Assembly (NCBI GenBank): GCA_944470555.2
Contig: OX104134.1
Span: 10,581,248-10,645,247 of the forward strand
Reading direction: 5' to 3'
Length of the DNA stretch: 64,000 nt
DNA from: Heterobilharzia americana
Taxonomy: Eukaryota; Platyhelminthes; Trematoda; Strigeidida; Schistosomatidae
Shown: positions 36,680 to 48,012 of the stretch, piece after piece
Layout: each line of letters begins with the position of its first letter
How positions within the stretch are numbered: the first letter of the stretch is position 1
Position numbers and translations under genes: made by a program
Notes under the pieces: generated by a model
Told to the model about the DNA's origin: nothing
What the model saw: the letters and a program-made list of their open reading frames with translations, nothing else
The model's database searches: none

Positions 36680-37716
36680 ACTGATGTTTTGTAAATTAGT
36701 TGTTTTTAAAATAGCCAGTTCATAAAGTAGGCTGGACAATAGGGTTTTACATAACATATCTTTGATCGCTGGAACGCAAAATATGACTTTCAGATATAAT
36801 ACAGAAGTTGTGTTGCTAGCTAAGCTTCGATAAGTTCAGATCAGGTATGCAAATTTCACTAAGTACCATTGTTTGAGTAGATTATAAACACACTTTCACA
36901 AGTATCTACCAAGGTTTAATTTTTATGTTCTCAAAGTAAACGCCAGAGTTAAAAGTGACATCGAAAATAAGTAAATCTAAAAGGTGCAAACTGCGTTTTA
37001 ATTCCAAAAGCCTAATTTTGAATACTTTGGTTTTTAAGTTGTTTACTATTTCATAATTCTGTTCTGAAAAAGTTTAAGCACTTCGTACTTATTTAATCAA
37101 CGGTAAAAAGTGAAAGTTTGTCACGAAAAGTGAACTCACTGTACTGGTTTTCTTTTTATTTGACTATAAATAAGTTAACGAAGACAAACAAACACTATGA
37201 ACTAGGAATGAGATTGCAGTAAAGTTGAACTACAGTATTATATAATTAGTTTTGTAATTGCAAGTTAGTTAAAGTACCTGTTTGAGGCGATATTTTACTT
37301 AAGTCGATGAATGATGTGCATACTAAGCTAGGAATATTATCTAATAATGCAGTCGGAAAAAACTTCGTCAAATGTAATCACTATGAGAATGGTGAGTGAA
37401 AAACGGTAAATTTGACGTTACTCAGATGATACGTACAAACTTGATAAATATCTATGTAATATTACGTACAATGTTGAATAATTTACTTACGCATCCAAAG
37501 TCAGGTAAAGTGAAAATCCAAAAGACTACCAAAGGCTTTTTTACCGAATGGCTTGATAGACTCCCCGGTCCCTTTGAATTCTTTGTCTAGTCTTTTAATA
37601 TGCAGCGATCATTATAAAATTATATATTATGTTTAAAAGAAGCATTAAAAAAACAAACATTATGATGTGACATCATTTCTTAGTTTCTTTACAATAACAG
37701 GACAACTAACATAGTT
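36680..37716. other. AT-rich stretch, one doubtful ORF
   Basis: A 64-codon plus-strand frame (37,396-37,590) opens with GTG. A consensus-like donor (ATG|GTGAGTGA) lies at its beginning. No domain is recognised and there is no evidence that it joins the secreted ORF upstream. Confidence 0.4.
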
Positions 37717-37872
37717 TGCAACATGCTGGGTGATGGCTGAAGATAAAATGAGAATCTTGGCCATGGGAAGACCCAGACTACTGACCTTTAGGTTGCCTGT
37801 CTGGTGCTCTAACAAGTGAGCTACCAGACCCGACTGCTGACTGAACTTAATTTTACTTTAACCATCAAGAGT
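37717..37872 (-). mobile_element. Diverged copy of the tRNA-like hairpin family
   Basis: The flank GTGATGGCTGAAGATAAAATGAGAATCT resembles the hairpin arm at 2,498-2,531. A diverged inverse (ACTGAACTTAATTTTACTTTAACCATCA) lies about 110 nt on. Between them the minus strand carries an A-box-like CTGGTAGCTCACTTGTTAGAG. The B-box is not clear. It fits the same architecture as the 2,498-2,646 element, more decayed. Confidence 0.5.
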
Positions 37873-38269
37873 TTTGTTCAGTTGTCATGGGAATTTGTGA
37901 TGCCCTATTATCATTTGACCATATCCACACTTACTGTCCAGTCAGGGCTTCTCATGCTAATTCAAATCAACCTGAATTAGAGAGAGGAAGTATCACATCA
38001 AGTATCAGTTTGGTTATGTGAATTAACCGTAGCGTGTTGTAGACTTGTGTTGATATGGCCATCTCAAATATTGAAGCTGATAGTAAATTATTCGTTAGTG
38101 TGTGCAATCATGTAAAATAAAGGAGAATATTAATAGCCAATCATTATACTCGGTCAAAGACTGCAGGGTAGATAAAGGGTGACGACCATTATTTCCTGAA
38201 CACAACTTCTGGTGTGACCTTTCATAACTTTGGGTTGGTTATATGACTATGGATGATGCTGGATTTCCA

Positions 38270-38460
38270 TTCTTTTTAAGTGCATTTACTTTAATTACGT
38301 GATTTCGTAGCCAATAAAGAACATGTACTTCAAAGCGTTATGGCATCACTCTGTTAGTTCTACCTATATAAATGTTTCCAAAAGTGCAGGTGAAGTTTGA
38401 GACACTATGTAAGGTAGAGTAAACCGGATTCCGTTCTTTAGTTGCTGACACTGGGAGGGG
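38270..38460 (-). pseudogene. Penelope-like GIY-YIG endonuclease fragment
   Basis: The minus-strand translation reads VSNFTCTFGNIYIGRTNRVM (about 38,340-38,406), followed by EVHVLYWLRN. This fits the GIY-YIG core (x-Y-I-G-R-T) and the next conserved segment, H-x-x-x-W-L, of PLE endonucleases. A stop interrupts the helix after the core. No RT is attached. Confidence 0.65.
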
Positions 38461-39439
38461 AAATCTCCTTGAGATTAAATAAAGAGAATCGATTATCAAC
38501 CACACTTTATCAGAGTGGCAAGATCAACAAGCAGGCACTAAATAGCACTTACTGCGAATCCTGAAGCATATGAAATCAATGAGCGAAACATAAAGCAAGA
38601 GTTATACCTAACTCATATACTTATTGTAACAAAAAATTAAACCTGGTAGCTTGTAATATTTTCTGATTATCATCAACGGTTTCGAATATTGAAGAAATGT
38701 GTGTATGACATTTCAGAAAGGACCGGTTTCAACCTTTTATTTTCAGTATGTATAAAAAGCAGATAAAATACATTATCTTGCGACATTATGGTCATAGTAA
38801 AAAAATGAAAAGAAAAACATAAACCAACAAAAAACTGAAAAATACTTCAAAACTTGCATGAAAGAGGAATATACAGACTTCTCCTAAAGGTTAAGCATTA
38901 TGTTTGGCTTCCCCTTCATAAGATGAAATCACTTTAAACATTGACATATGAACATTTACCAAGGAAGTAAACGTATCCACTAAAAGCATAATGGCTTCTT
39001 CTCTTAAGTCTCCGTACAGACCACACATTTGTTTTAAACGAAACAGGTCTATTTTAATTCATATCCAGTTTTGTATGAGAATTTTTGGATATCCAAACCA
39101 AGTTCGGGTTTGAGTTTGAAAACATTTGAACATTGAGTAAATCACATTCATTATTTTGATATTTGCAATTCCCAATGAGTGTAAAACAAAATAAATTTGT
39201 TTCAACTGACGTTCTGATATTCAGTACCAATAACTTGATCAAAGTTATGGTAAACCTGAATTTACAATATCCAAACTTACATATGACAAATTGACAAGTG
39301 TTCTTCTGCATGAATGATTCTGTGTTGTCAGAACTGTAGAATAAAGATGGTATACATATGTAGCGTATTGTTTATAAAGAGTATATGAATTAAAATTTGA
39401 GATTTGTATGTACGTATGTGTTGGTTATGTCAGTATGTG
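38461..39439. other. AT-rich stretch without recognisable gene
   Basis: A minus-strand 85-codon frame (39,054-39,311) has no recognisable domain. Nothing else was seen. Confidence 0.45.
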
Positions 39440-39800
39440 GGGTGATTTGAGATCAGATCAAACTACGCTTTACTCCCTCATTCCTATCTAGACAATTTTG
39501 ATTCCGCCTAATGTGGATAGATTCTGCTGTGACAGATTCTTTATAATTTCTAAAACCTTCCTAAATAATTTCGATGTTGTCAAAATCGGATATGTGACAT
39601 GGAATTAGAGTAGAGCTATAGTTGAAGTGTTTTCAAGTTTTCTTCTGTTCCACTGGATTTCTACGAGGTCGGGTGGAAGGTCTTCGGTGTTCACTTTTTC
39701 CGTTTTTGATTTCATAGGAAGTTTGTCTTCTGCATGATGCACCGCAGTCTGAGCATTTTATTTTATAAACACAATAAGATAAGGAATCCAGAGGAATCTC
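39440..39800 (-). pseudogene. Second type of GIY-YIG element fragment
   Basis: The minus strand encodes VYKIKCSDCGAS (near 39,735-39,775), then after frame changes FDNIEII-EGFRNYKESV and AESIHIRRNQNCLDRNEG (near 39,460-39,600), ending in a stop near 39,445. VYKI-C-DC and a late AES-HI-x-N-x-x-LNR-DG segment mark another PLE lineage. The core tyrosine motif is replaced (CRRQTS). Confidence 0.6.
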
Positions 39801-41379
39801 GTCCTTTAAGAGACTGAGGTGCTCTCCGATGTTTCTAATATTCTACAGAACACTCTAATATTGTATTTGTTGAGCTCTCTCTTAATTTTATCACTCAAAA
39901 ACAGGAAAAAATAACTTTTTTAAGAGAAACAATATGCTGTAGAACTAAAAGATGTCAATAAACCTCCATCAAGATCCTGATCTTCACGTGATCAATTAAG
40001 AAGAGACATTTGAACACATTCAATTATTTCACAGCTTTACAATAGTAAATTTTTTAATTCACTCTTCTGGCACAAAAGAAAAGCCACAGCGTAAAAAGAG
40101 TTATTCTTAAAACCTTTCCTCTGAATATTTTTACAAAAAGGATCAGCTGCCTTGTTTTCTTGTTTGACTTCACCATTTTTCAGATGGTAAAATGATATTA
40201 GATTAAATATCAGATAGTATCTCCCTTCTGTACCAAAACAAAAGCTAAATAGAAGGTGGCAAGTGCTACTACAAACAATATATGCTTAAACATCTCATAA
40301 ATTACATCTTTAAGTTTATGATATCAGGGATGTAATCATAATCTCCGTGTAATGAACTTTTCAGCAAACTGACTCACTTGTTGAGCAAAACAAGTATTAT
40401 GGAGTAATTTTAGAAGAAAAAGAAATTTTGTTAATGAATTTCATACATAACAATACATACTACAAAACCTATTTTTGAAAAGGTTCAAATGAATGAAATG
40501 ATAAGTTGATACACTTATTGACTTCTGAAAGCGCATTGAAGAAAGCCTAAGTCTATGCATGACAGACAGAGTGAACTACCAAGTGTAAGAATGATGAAAT
40601 CCTTAGGCTTTCTCACGTAAGTAGACACTTCGGGTCAGTGCGTAGTTAGAAGTATTATTGGATTTAAAGTAGCGAAAAATACGAAATAATTCAGCGAAGA
40701 AAATTTTCTCTTCGACGAATCATTTTCAGCCGCTGTACAACCACATTTACACGCATGGCAAACAAAAAAATGAGTCTATGATTGCCTAATAGGTCAACAT
40801 TAGCTCATCGAGAAGGAATGTTCTAGGACAGAATATCGGGTTGATTCTAGAGTTAACAACAAGCTGCACAATCACTTTGTGTTTCAGGTAGACATGCAAT
40901 AGACTAAATTGATGACTAATAGGTTAAGAAAAAGCAAGTCAATATGATAATACTAATCACAATCAATAATCATAGTGAAGTATTGTGAGAGTTTTAATGA
41001 GAGATTGGAGCTAATATGTTAAAATGTGGGAAAGCAAACCGAAAAGTGAGAACATAAATTAATGATGATCAGTCAGCAACGATAAGATGAATAATGTAAC
41101 CAAGAAGAAACTCAAGAAAGGATTTTGATCACGACAAAACAAGAGGGTGGAGGTAACTTTTCTGTACCCACAGGTCAGGCTAAAATTTTTGGATTGCCAA
41201 TGCTTCCACTATGAGTACGTGATAAACCCACACTCCTTTTGAGTCTTTTGAGATGACTTTCTACGAGATTTTGAAAGGAAATTATGATAAGTGACATAAC
41301 TAGAGTTGACCAAATGGTCAAAAATGGAACTATTGCTTGAACTGCATTCTCATCTAGGCAGCCAAGCAGGATAGTATTT
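39801..41379. other. AT-rich stretch without recognisable gene
   Basis: No open frame of note and no element recognised on either strand. Confidence 0.5.
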
Positions 41380-41460
41380 GGAGATGCATTTAGAAAGAAA
41401 GCACTTTGTGCAGGCTACATGATCAACTCTACAGGAGCAGGTAAACGGGTAGACACACAT
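41380..41460 (+). repeat. Third diverged copy of the arm repeat module
   Basis: GAGATGCATTTAGAAAGAAAG...ACAGGAGCAGGTAAACGG matches the two modules at 28,321-28,450 and 28,755-28,885 in the same orientation, and so is opposite to the modules in the adjacent right arm. Confidence 0.5.
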
Positions 41461-41499
41461 GGATGTGTCTTGATCACTGTACTGAATCAATAATTAAAG

Positions 41500-42140
41500 G
41501 GAGCTCTTAGTTGCATTTTTAAAATGAACTTCAGATGTAACCGTGAAACCTATGTATCAATGGATGGTGTGATGATGAAACTGTCCAGAGGGCTCCTCTT
41601 TGTTAACTGTTTCATGGCAAGCTTTAAAAAGATGACTTGTAGACAGCAGTCAGTGGGTTTTGTATTCACAAAATACAGAGATGATTTCATTATTGTTTTG
41701 ATGAGAACACTAACTTGAGGCATCTAGTTAAAGCCTTCAGAAGTGATTATCTCAATACCAACTTCACTCCAGAAGCAGAACAGAACTCGTAGTTCCACTT
41801 CCTTACTGTGACACCCTTGCCCAGAGATTTGTTTACTGAAAGTCTACTGATTACTAATCTTCGAAGTTGTAGTCCCTTAACTAAGAAGAAACATTGCATC
41901 AGTTCAATCTCCTAAAAAATACGAAAAATACGCACAGAGGATACCCGTGATTAAGGGATTAACAGCTGCGAGAAATTCAAATACAGTATAGATACTACCT
42001 AGAATCAACTATTAAATCTTCAATTCGAGGATACACATGTGGCAGAATTCCTTGGGAAAAGCCGGTCAAGAACCATGAGCAAAATCACATTCTACCATCA
42101 GAAACTCATTTTTCAGTACACGAAGGAAGAGCTGGAGGAT
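41500..42140 (+). pseudogene. Penelope-like RT fragment spanning the right-arm boundary
   Basis: The plus-strand frame runs from about 41,500 (FKMNFRCNRETYVSMDGVMM) across the arm boundary at 41,593 into LLFVNCFMAS. It then continues to the catalytic-type YRDDFII (41,674-41,685) and, through several stops, into RT tail segments (CSPLTKKKHCISS, RKIRTEDT, LQFEDTHVAEFL). The family motif GSPLGP after DGVMM is decayed to KLSRG. PLE homology is continuous across the repeat boundary here, unlike the left arm. Confidence 0.75.
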
Positions 42141-42928
42141 TAGGTTCCGGTATTATGTGTGTGCATTAGTTTACTTGCTCCTGTGAAGTCGAGCATATAA
42201 GCAATATAATACTTCAGTCTGTGAAATCCATTAACGAACTCTACTCAATCGAGCTGGTAAAGGAAGAACTGAAATGCATCTTCAACTATGTTTCAAAAAT
42301 TCTATCTGTAGGTTTTTGAAGGTTTTTCAATTGATTTTTAGCTGGATTTCATCATCGACTGACATCAATTACTCCCTGGTATCCAATGTTTCTGAAACTG
42401 ATATCAGTCTATGGTGAATCCCAACCTATGTTTAGTAAACACGGGATACCTAGCTCCATTTAATAAGTCTCGCAAAATCGTATGCGCAGTACAAACAAGA
42501 GATCCGAAAAAGGGTAAGAATAAGTAAGACATCTGGAAATAGTTAATGCATCAGTAATTCATAGTTCAAGTCCCCATTACTGATTCAAATGTGCTCAGTT
42601 TACTTGCTTCTGGGAAGCTGAGTACATTGACCGTACCAGTCGCCAGCTTATGCGACGAGCTCGCTAACACCACTCATCTTGGCCAACAAGGAAGAAAGAA
42701 AATGCATTCTCAGCTGCGTAACAGAACACTTAGTAAATTTAGGACATTAGCCTCTTTTTCACTTCGCCTAGTTTACTTGTTCCCTAGCTACTAGCCGGTC
42801 CTAAGTCCGGATAAACAGGGAAAGTTTGGCATGCGGCTAGCAACCCTACACCCTAAAATCAATACAACCGCTAAAGAAACTTCAAAGCACAGAGTAATTT
42901 AAAAAAAATTAAAACAAACTTATTTCTT
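42141..42928 (+). repeat. Diverged repeat modules, right arm
   Basis: Mirror of 28,110-28,896: two related units at about 42,152-42,282 and 42,587-42,716. The second is read as a 67-residue frame (42,591-42,794) beginning LSLLASGKLSTL, with no recognised domain. Confidence 0.5.
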
Positions 42929-43098
42929 CCATATTAGATTTGTTTATTTGATATAAAGCGCACAGTGATACAATATTATTTAATTGATTACGTTTCGAGC
43001 ATAAATTATTATGAGCAATAATTTATGCTCGAAACGTAATCAATTAATTAATGCTGTATCACTGTGCGCTTTATATCAAATAAACAAATCTAATATGG
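42929..43098. repeat. 170-bp near-perfect palindrome (foldback element), right arm
   Basis: Mirror of 27,940-28,109, with the same 82-nt arms and 6-nt loop. It lies about 40 bp from the 5' end of the RTE LINE. Confidence 0.95.
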
Positions 43099-43140
43099 AA
43101 CTACATTCTACCACAGTGCCCAAGTTTTTCACTTAAACTT

Positions 43141-46100
43141 ATTTCTTACCGGAATCGGGATGACGAAATGACGCCGGTCGGTGAAAGCCTGCCTTTGGGA
43201 AGCCGATTGACCGATGTGTCTTCTCTCTCTCAATAAAAGCAAAAGTAAGCATAGGATCATGGAATGTCTGCACAATGTTCGAAGCTACCAAGGCTATCCA
43301 GATTGCCGAAGAGATGAGAAGGTATGGCACAGAAGTGCCAGGAATCTGAGAGAGCAGATGGAATGGAACTGGACTCTCCAAACCGTCAACTGGAGAGTCA
43401 ATAGTCCACTCGGATATTGTCACCCAGACGACAACCACAAACACACTGAGTTTTGGAGTGGCTATCATGATGTCCGCTTGAAGAGCATCGAAGGCTCGCT
43501 TCCATGCAGTGGGAACCAATCTCCTCCTGCAGGATCAGCATCATGACAGCAAGATTCAACTCGAAATGAAGGAAAGTCTCAATCATACAATGCTACGCTA
43601 CGCACCTACAAATAACGTGGATCAAGAGGAGAAGAAGGAATTCCAAGGACAACTGAGATCAGCAATGACCAAGACCACAACCAAGATGGTGACATTAAAA
43701 CACATTCTAGTGGGTGACATGAATGGCAAACTGGGAGCGGACAACACATGTAGAGGACTCATCATGGGTCGAGAAACACTCGTTTGTTTAATGATCGACA
43801 ATGGAGAACTATTTGCAGACTTCTGCGCATTCAACGATTTGGTGATTGCAGTGAGGCACTGTGTTCAAGCACAAGGATATCCACAAGGCAACGACATGGA
43901 TTTCACCAGACACCATGACACACTACACTGAAAATCGTATCGACTTCATATCAATGTGAATAAAGTGGAGACTCAGCCAGCCTACCTGACACAAGATCAG
44001 ATCAAGAAGGGGGAGCAGATGTAGGTTGACACCACTCACCAGCTAGTGCAATGAATCTACCCTCGAAATAGAGTTGGAAGCCTTCACAGAAGTTGGTGAT
44101 GATAGACCAGAGTTGAAGTTGAACACCCAGAATAGAAACTGAACTGAAGGACGAAACTGCAAGGGACATCTTCACACCAGCCATCGAAACACAATGGATC
44201 GCATTAAGCAACATCCCGGAGGAAACCTGTGTGGAAGAACATTGGAACTCTTTGAAAGTGATGTTGAAGGAAATCCGCATAAACGTGTTAGGGAGGAAGA
44301 AGAAGAAGAAGAAGAAAAATGACGAGGAATGAATCTCGACGGACCTCCACATAATAGGCTATAGAGGAGAGATATATGATGAAGCAGAAGATGAACCAGT
44401 GCAGTGCAGTGCAGTGCAGTTCATTACAGTACAGTACGGTGCAGGAATGAACAACGAAAAGGGAACTGAACACAACCTACAAAACACTACACTGGACAGA
44501 AGTGAAGAAGAGTGCGCGCAATGACAAAAGACACTTGTACAACACACTGGCAAGTGAAGCAGAACAGGCTGCAGGCTGAAGAGAACTGACAACACAATAT
44601 CAGATAACTATCTGAGAGGAGAGATATCAACTCAGATGAAACCAATGAGAGGTAGTGAAGGAAACCTAGTAACCAAAGAGAGAGGAGAAACAAGGGAAAC
44701 GATGGGCTGACCACTTCAAAAAACTCTTGAATCGACCACCACCACCTCCAACTCGTCCTGAAATACCACCAGCAACTCAGTCACACAACTGTCAGTGAAC
44801 ACAGGCCCTCCGACAAAAGCCGAATCGAAGTCCTGAATGCCATAAAGTTGCTGAAATCCAGGAAAGCAGCAGGACCAGATGGAATTGCCCCAGAAGCACC
44901 GAAAACAGACACAGAGACAATGGCGAACATGCTCACACCACACCACTACTGCAGAAGGTTTGCAGGAAAGGAAGCAAGGAGAGGTACCTGCTGACTGATT
45001 GGAAGGAGGGCTACCTTGTCAGACTCCCATGGAAGTGAGACCTTAGTCTTTGCAAGAACAAGAACTGGAGCGGAGTTGTGCTGCTGTCCACCCCAAGCAA
45101 AACATTGTGCCGCATCGTCCTGGAGAGAATAAAAGATGCACTGGATTCAAAATTACGACCGGGTCAGGCTGGCTGGCTGGATTCAGGAAGAACAAATCAT
45201 GTGTGGATCAAATTGCAACACTGCGCATCATCATTGAGCAGAGTATAGAATGGCAGTCAACTCTCTAACTCAACTTCATCGATTTTGAAAGGCCTTCGAT
45301 AGCGTTGACCGAGAAGTATTTTGTCAGGCAGCTGCTTCAACACCACGGTTTCAGTGCTAAGTTCCCCTATCAACCTCATTCAACAGCTATATGAAGACGC
45401 CAAATGCCGAGTGATTCAGAATGCAAAGCTCAGTGATGCCCTTGAAGTGAAGACAGGAGTAAGACAAGGTTGCCGCCCACTATCACCGATCATCTTCCTG
45501 ATTGTGGTCGACTGGAACATGCAGTAAAGCGTGAGGAGTGAGAAGAGAGGGATACGTTATTTGACCGATGGAAGGAGCCTAGAAGATTTGGATTTCGCCG
45601 ATGATGATGATTTGTGTCCAATGTCTTGTCGCACGAACTGGAAGACCTACAGGCACAACCGAACAGGTTGACAGAAGAGGCAGGACAGCGAAGGAAGGCG
45701 GAACTTCGAGTGAACGTAGAGAAGACAGAGGTGATGAAGATACCCAACCAACAACAGCACCAATCACCATTAACGGGAGAAACCTAAAGAAAGTAGTCTC
45801 TTTCACCTTCTTATGTAGGACATCATCATTTCAACCACAGGCGGTGGTGGCATAGATGAGGATGTCAAAGCCAGAATCGGAAAAGCAGGATGGACTTTCA
45901 TTAATCTGAAATCAGTGTGGAGATCTACTGCACTGCACTGCACTCAGCATAAAGCGTGAACAACATTCGGGTTTTCAATACTAATTCAGTCAAGTCAGTG
46001 CTTCTATGTGATGGTTAAGAGACTTGGCGCGTCACGAAAAGTATTTTCAACAAACTACAGACATTCATCAACAGCTGCCGACTACGCTCACTGGATGCTG

Positions 46101-46447
46101 AAGATCAAATGGGAAGACCAAAATGAATAAGCAATAAGGAACTCTGGCTGGCTGGTTGGCTGGCAACGAACGAACGAATCAAGACCCTGTCACCCAATAA
46201 ATTGTCAAACGAGAATGGAGATGGATTGATCATGCAATGAGAAGACCGATTGGGGACATCACGCAAAGGGGAAACGACGAGTTTGGCGTCCTAGGTGAGG
46301 GTGACATGGAGGAGATGTTGTGAGGAGAAAATGAAAGCTTCTGAGCAGTCATGGAGACAGTTTGAAAAGACTGCAGAGAAGAGAATGAAATGGAGACATG
46401 CAACTGAAGCCCTATGTTCCACTAGGAACCCAAGGGAAAAATAATAA
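43141..46447 (+). mobile_element. RTE-clade LINE (SR2-like), right-arm copy, near full length but decayed
   Basis: RTE LINEs encode an APE-type endonuclease followed by an RT. The endonuclease region begins near 43,250 with a decayed SWNVCTMFE segment, then LRYAPTNN (about 43,596-43,616) and the catalytic-type GDMNGKLGADN (43,713-43,745). The RT has a DWKEGYLVRLP segment (about 44,992-45,024), GFRKNKSCVDQIATLRIIIE (45,185-45,241) and TGVRQGCRPLSP (45,453-45,488), with one extra residue against the usual motif B. FADDDD (45,594-45,611) follows, then ALCSTRNPREK near the C-terminus (about 46,408-46,440) and a short AATAATAAT-type tail. Many stops and frameshifts interrupt it. Simple repeats (GCACT, GAA, GGCT, CGAA) have grown inside the former coding region. 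It is unable to encode active proteins. Confidence 0.87.
44401..44420. repeat. GCAGT (GCACT complement) array, 4 units
   Basis: Four pentamer units, followed by TTCATTACAGTACAGTAC. The left-arm counterpart has 17. Confidence 0.95.
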
Positions 46448-47073
46448 TATGTGCCTTATAAGCTTAGTGGAAATGCATTGCTCAAATGCACCACGCATTT
46501 CAAATGAACATTGTTTATCTTACGGTGTTGTCGAAACTTACGTAGGGGACGAGCGTTTTCAAATCACTTCGAAATGAAACTGGAGGCAGTGTTGAGACAT
46601 AATTATTTCATGGGGTTCATGTACCAAAAGTGATCGATCGATTTTGTCCAATGTAGTAATCAGCATCAAACAGCTCTTCCTCTATTTCGTCCACTTGCAG
46701 CAATCCCACCACGCCCACCAATTTTTATATGTGTAGATTGACTATATGACGTTTTGCCGACTATAAATACGACTCTACAGCTTGATAATAGTCACTGAAA
46801 AGAAATATTTCTTCGCTATTAAAAATCTTGTCCTTCTCATTGATGAATGAATAAATAGAATTATTTCGTTACTCAAGTGAAATGTAAATTAAAAAAGATA
46901 AAAACTAGACAAAAATCTTTTCCTTAACTTGGAACTGAAAGCCTCTCAACGTTACGAAAAAAATCTATCTTATTCATGGAACATTTGAATAAGCTTCATT
47001 TGTTTATGAATTTGGTACTTAATATGATGTTGCTCGAATTATCTCGTCTACTATACCCGTTACACAAGAATTA
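46448..47073. other. Arm sequence between LINE and SINE, no gene
   Basis: Mirror of 23,899-24,524. No recognisable feature. Confidence 0.6.
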
Positions 47074-47250
47074 GCTATCGTGACTCAGTGGCCAAAAGGT
47101 AATGCTCTTGAGTTCGAAGCGATCGGTCCTGGATTTCAGTCTTAGTGGGAACAACATCGCTCACTGGTAGGTAGCTACATCCGGCTGGCGATTCTCAGGC
47201 AGGACGAAAAACATATCCCAGATTCCACTACCAACCACTATCTATCAATA
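47074..47250 (+). mobile_element. SM-alpha-like SINE, right-arm copy, decayed hammerhead
   Basis: Head ACTCAGTGGCC and GAGTTCGAAGC (tRNA-like A/B remnants), then TAGTGGGAACAACATCGC. The core region has CTGGCGATT (47,185-47,193) where the hammerhead has CTGATGAGT, followed by AGGACGAAAA (47,201-47,210). The tail is AGATTCCACTACCAACCACTATC. The order matches the SINE at 34,540-34,690. Two core bases are changed, so self-cleavage is unlikely. Confidence 0.68.
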
Positions 47251-47478
47251 ATACTAAGCGCTTAAGTTGATTATCAGGCTTGATTATGAAACGCCTACTA
47301 CAAAATATCAAAACTGTATGAACACTAAATCATCATTAATTTCGTTTTGATTTGGCATTGTTTAAATCCATTTATTATTTAGATACACCTTGGAAAATAC
47401 TTTCTCACTAATTCTTAAAACACATTCATAATGTTGACTGATGTTGGATTAAGCGGTAGAAAATAAGCAGGCTAAAAC

Positions 47479-47829
47479 CTATATTTTCAATATTTGCAAT
47501 TTTAGAAAATGATAAGCAGTTCAAAACCTCACTTTTAACAGTCATTGTATGCCCTGAATTTAAGTTGGTATTGTACCATTTAAGTATACTGCAGATTCAA
47601 GCTGTTTACTCTCATTGACGAACGGAGAATCCCTAGTTTGCTAAAATTTACCGTGTAATTCGGCATTTTTTGTTAACGGGTTATGTCATCCTCAGTGTGT
47701 TTGAGACACCACCAAACCTGAATTTCATTAAGATTGGGCTCCTATTCATAAAGACTCATTTGTTGCAAAAAGTAATTTAATAGCTGTAATATGTTTTAGG
47801 GCGGCGAAATTGGCACTCTTATACCCTGC
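47479..47829. other. No recognisable feature
   Basis: Sequence just outside the right arm. Possibly the upstream part of the PLE tail that follows, but no motif is clear. Confidence 0.4.
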
Positions 47830-48012
47830 TTGTTCGATACATGGTATCACATAGGTGCAAATAATAATTTAATTTTCATACACTGGTTTACAAAAACGTT
47901 GATACATGTAGCTCGCCAACATCGCAACACAGCTGAGGCTATAGTCATAAGACTGATCAAAAGTGAACTTTACTGTCAGAAGGAATACGTTCAGATATTA
48001 TTCTTCCTCTGA
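47830..48012 (+). pseudogene. Probable Penelope-like C-terminal tail relic
   Basis: The plus-strand frame ends TAEAIVIRLIKSELYCQKEY, then VQILFFL and a stop. AEA-x-x-I-R and the C-x-QKEYVQ-L pattern match the PLE C-terminus, with the terminal LPW changed. The first half of the frame is not recognised. Confidence 0.5.

Larger units (their letters stand above)
41593..47478. repeat. Right arm of large inverted repeat (5,886 bp)
   Basis: Inverse of 23,494-29,444. The inner boundary lies inside a PLE RT that continues into the spacer. Beyond the outer boundary, imperfect similarity persists for about 20 bp (CAAATAT-GAAAATA on the left against the inverse of TATTTTCAATATTTG on the right). Differences from the left arm are dominated by the GCACT array (4 units here, 17 there). 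Confidence 0.97.

Noticed and set aside
37396..37590. 64-codon ORF as a downstream exon of the secreted gene
   Set aside because: It opens with GTG. The nearest donor-like site lies at its start rather than an acceptor, and nothing ties it to 36,405-36,641.
23494..47478. A giant foldback or Polinton-type transposon explaining the whole inverted repeat
   Set aside because: No integrase, DNA polymerase B or transposase frame is seen in the spacer. The arms begin and end inside unrelated repeats rather than at defined terminal sequences.
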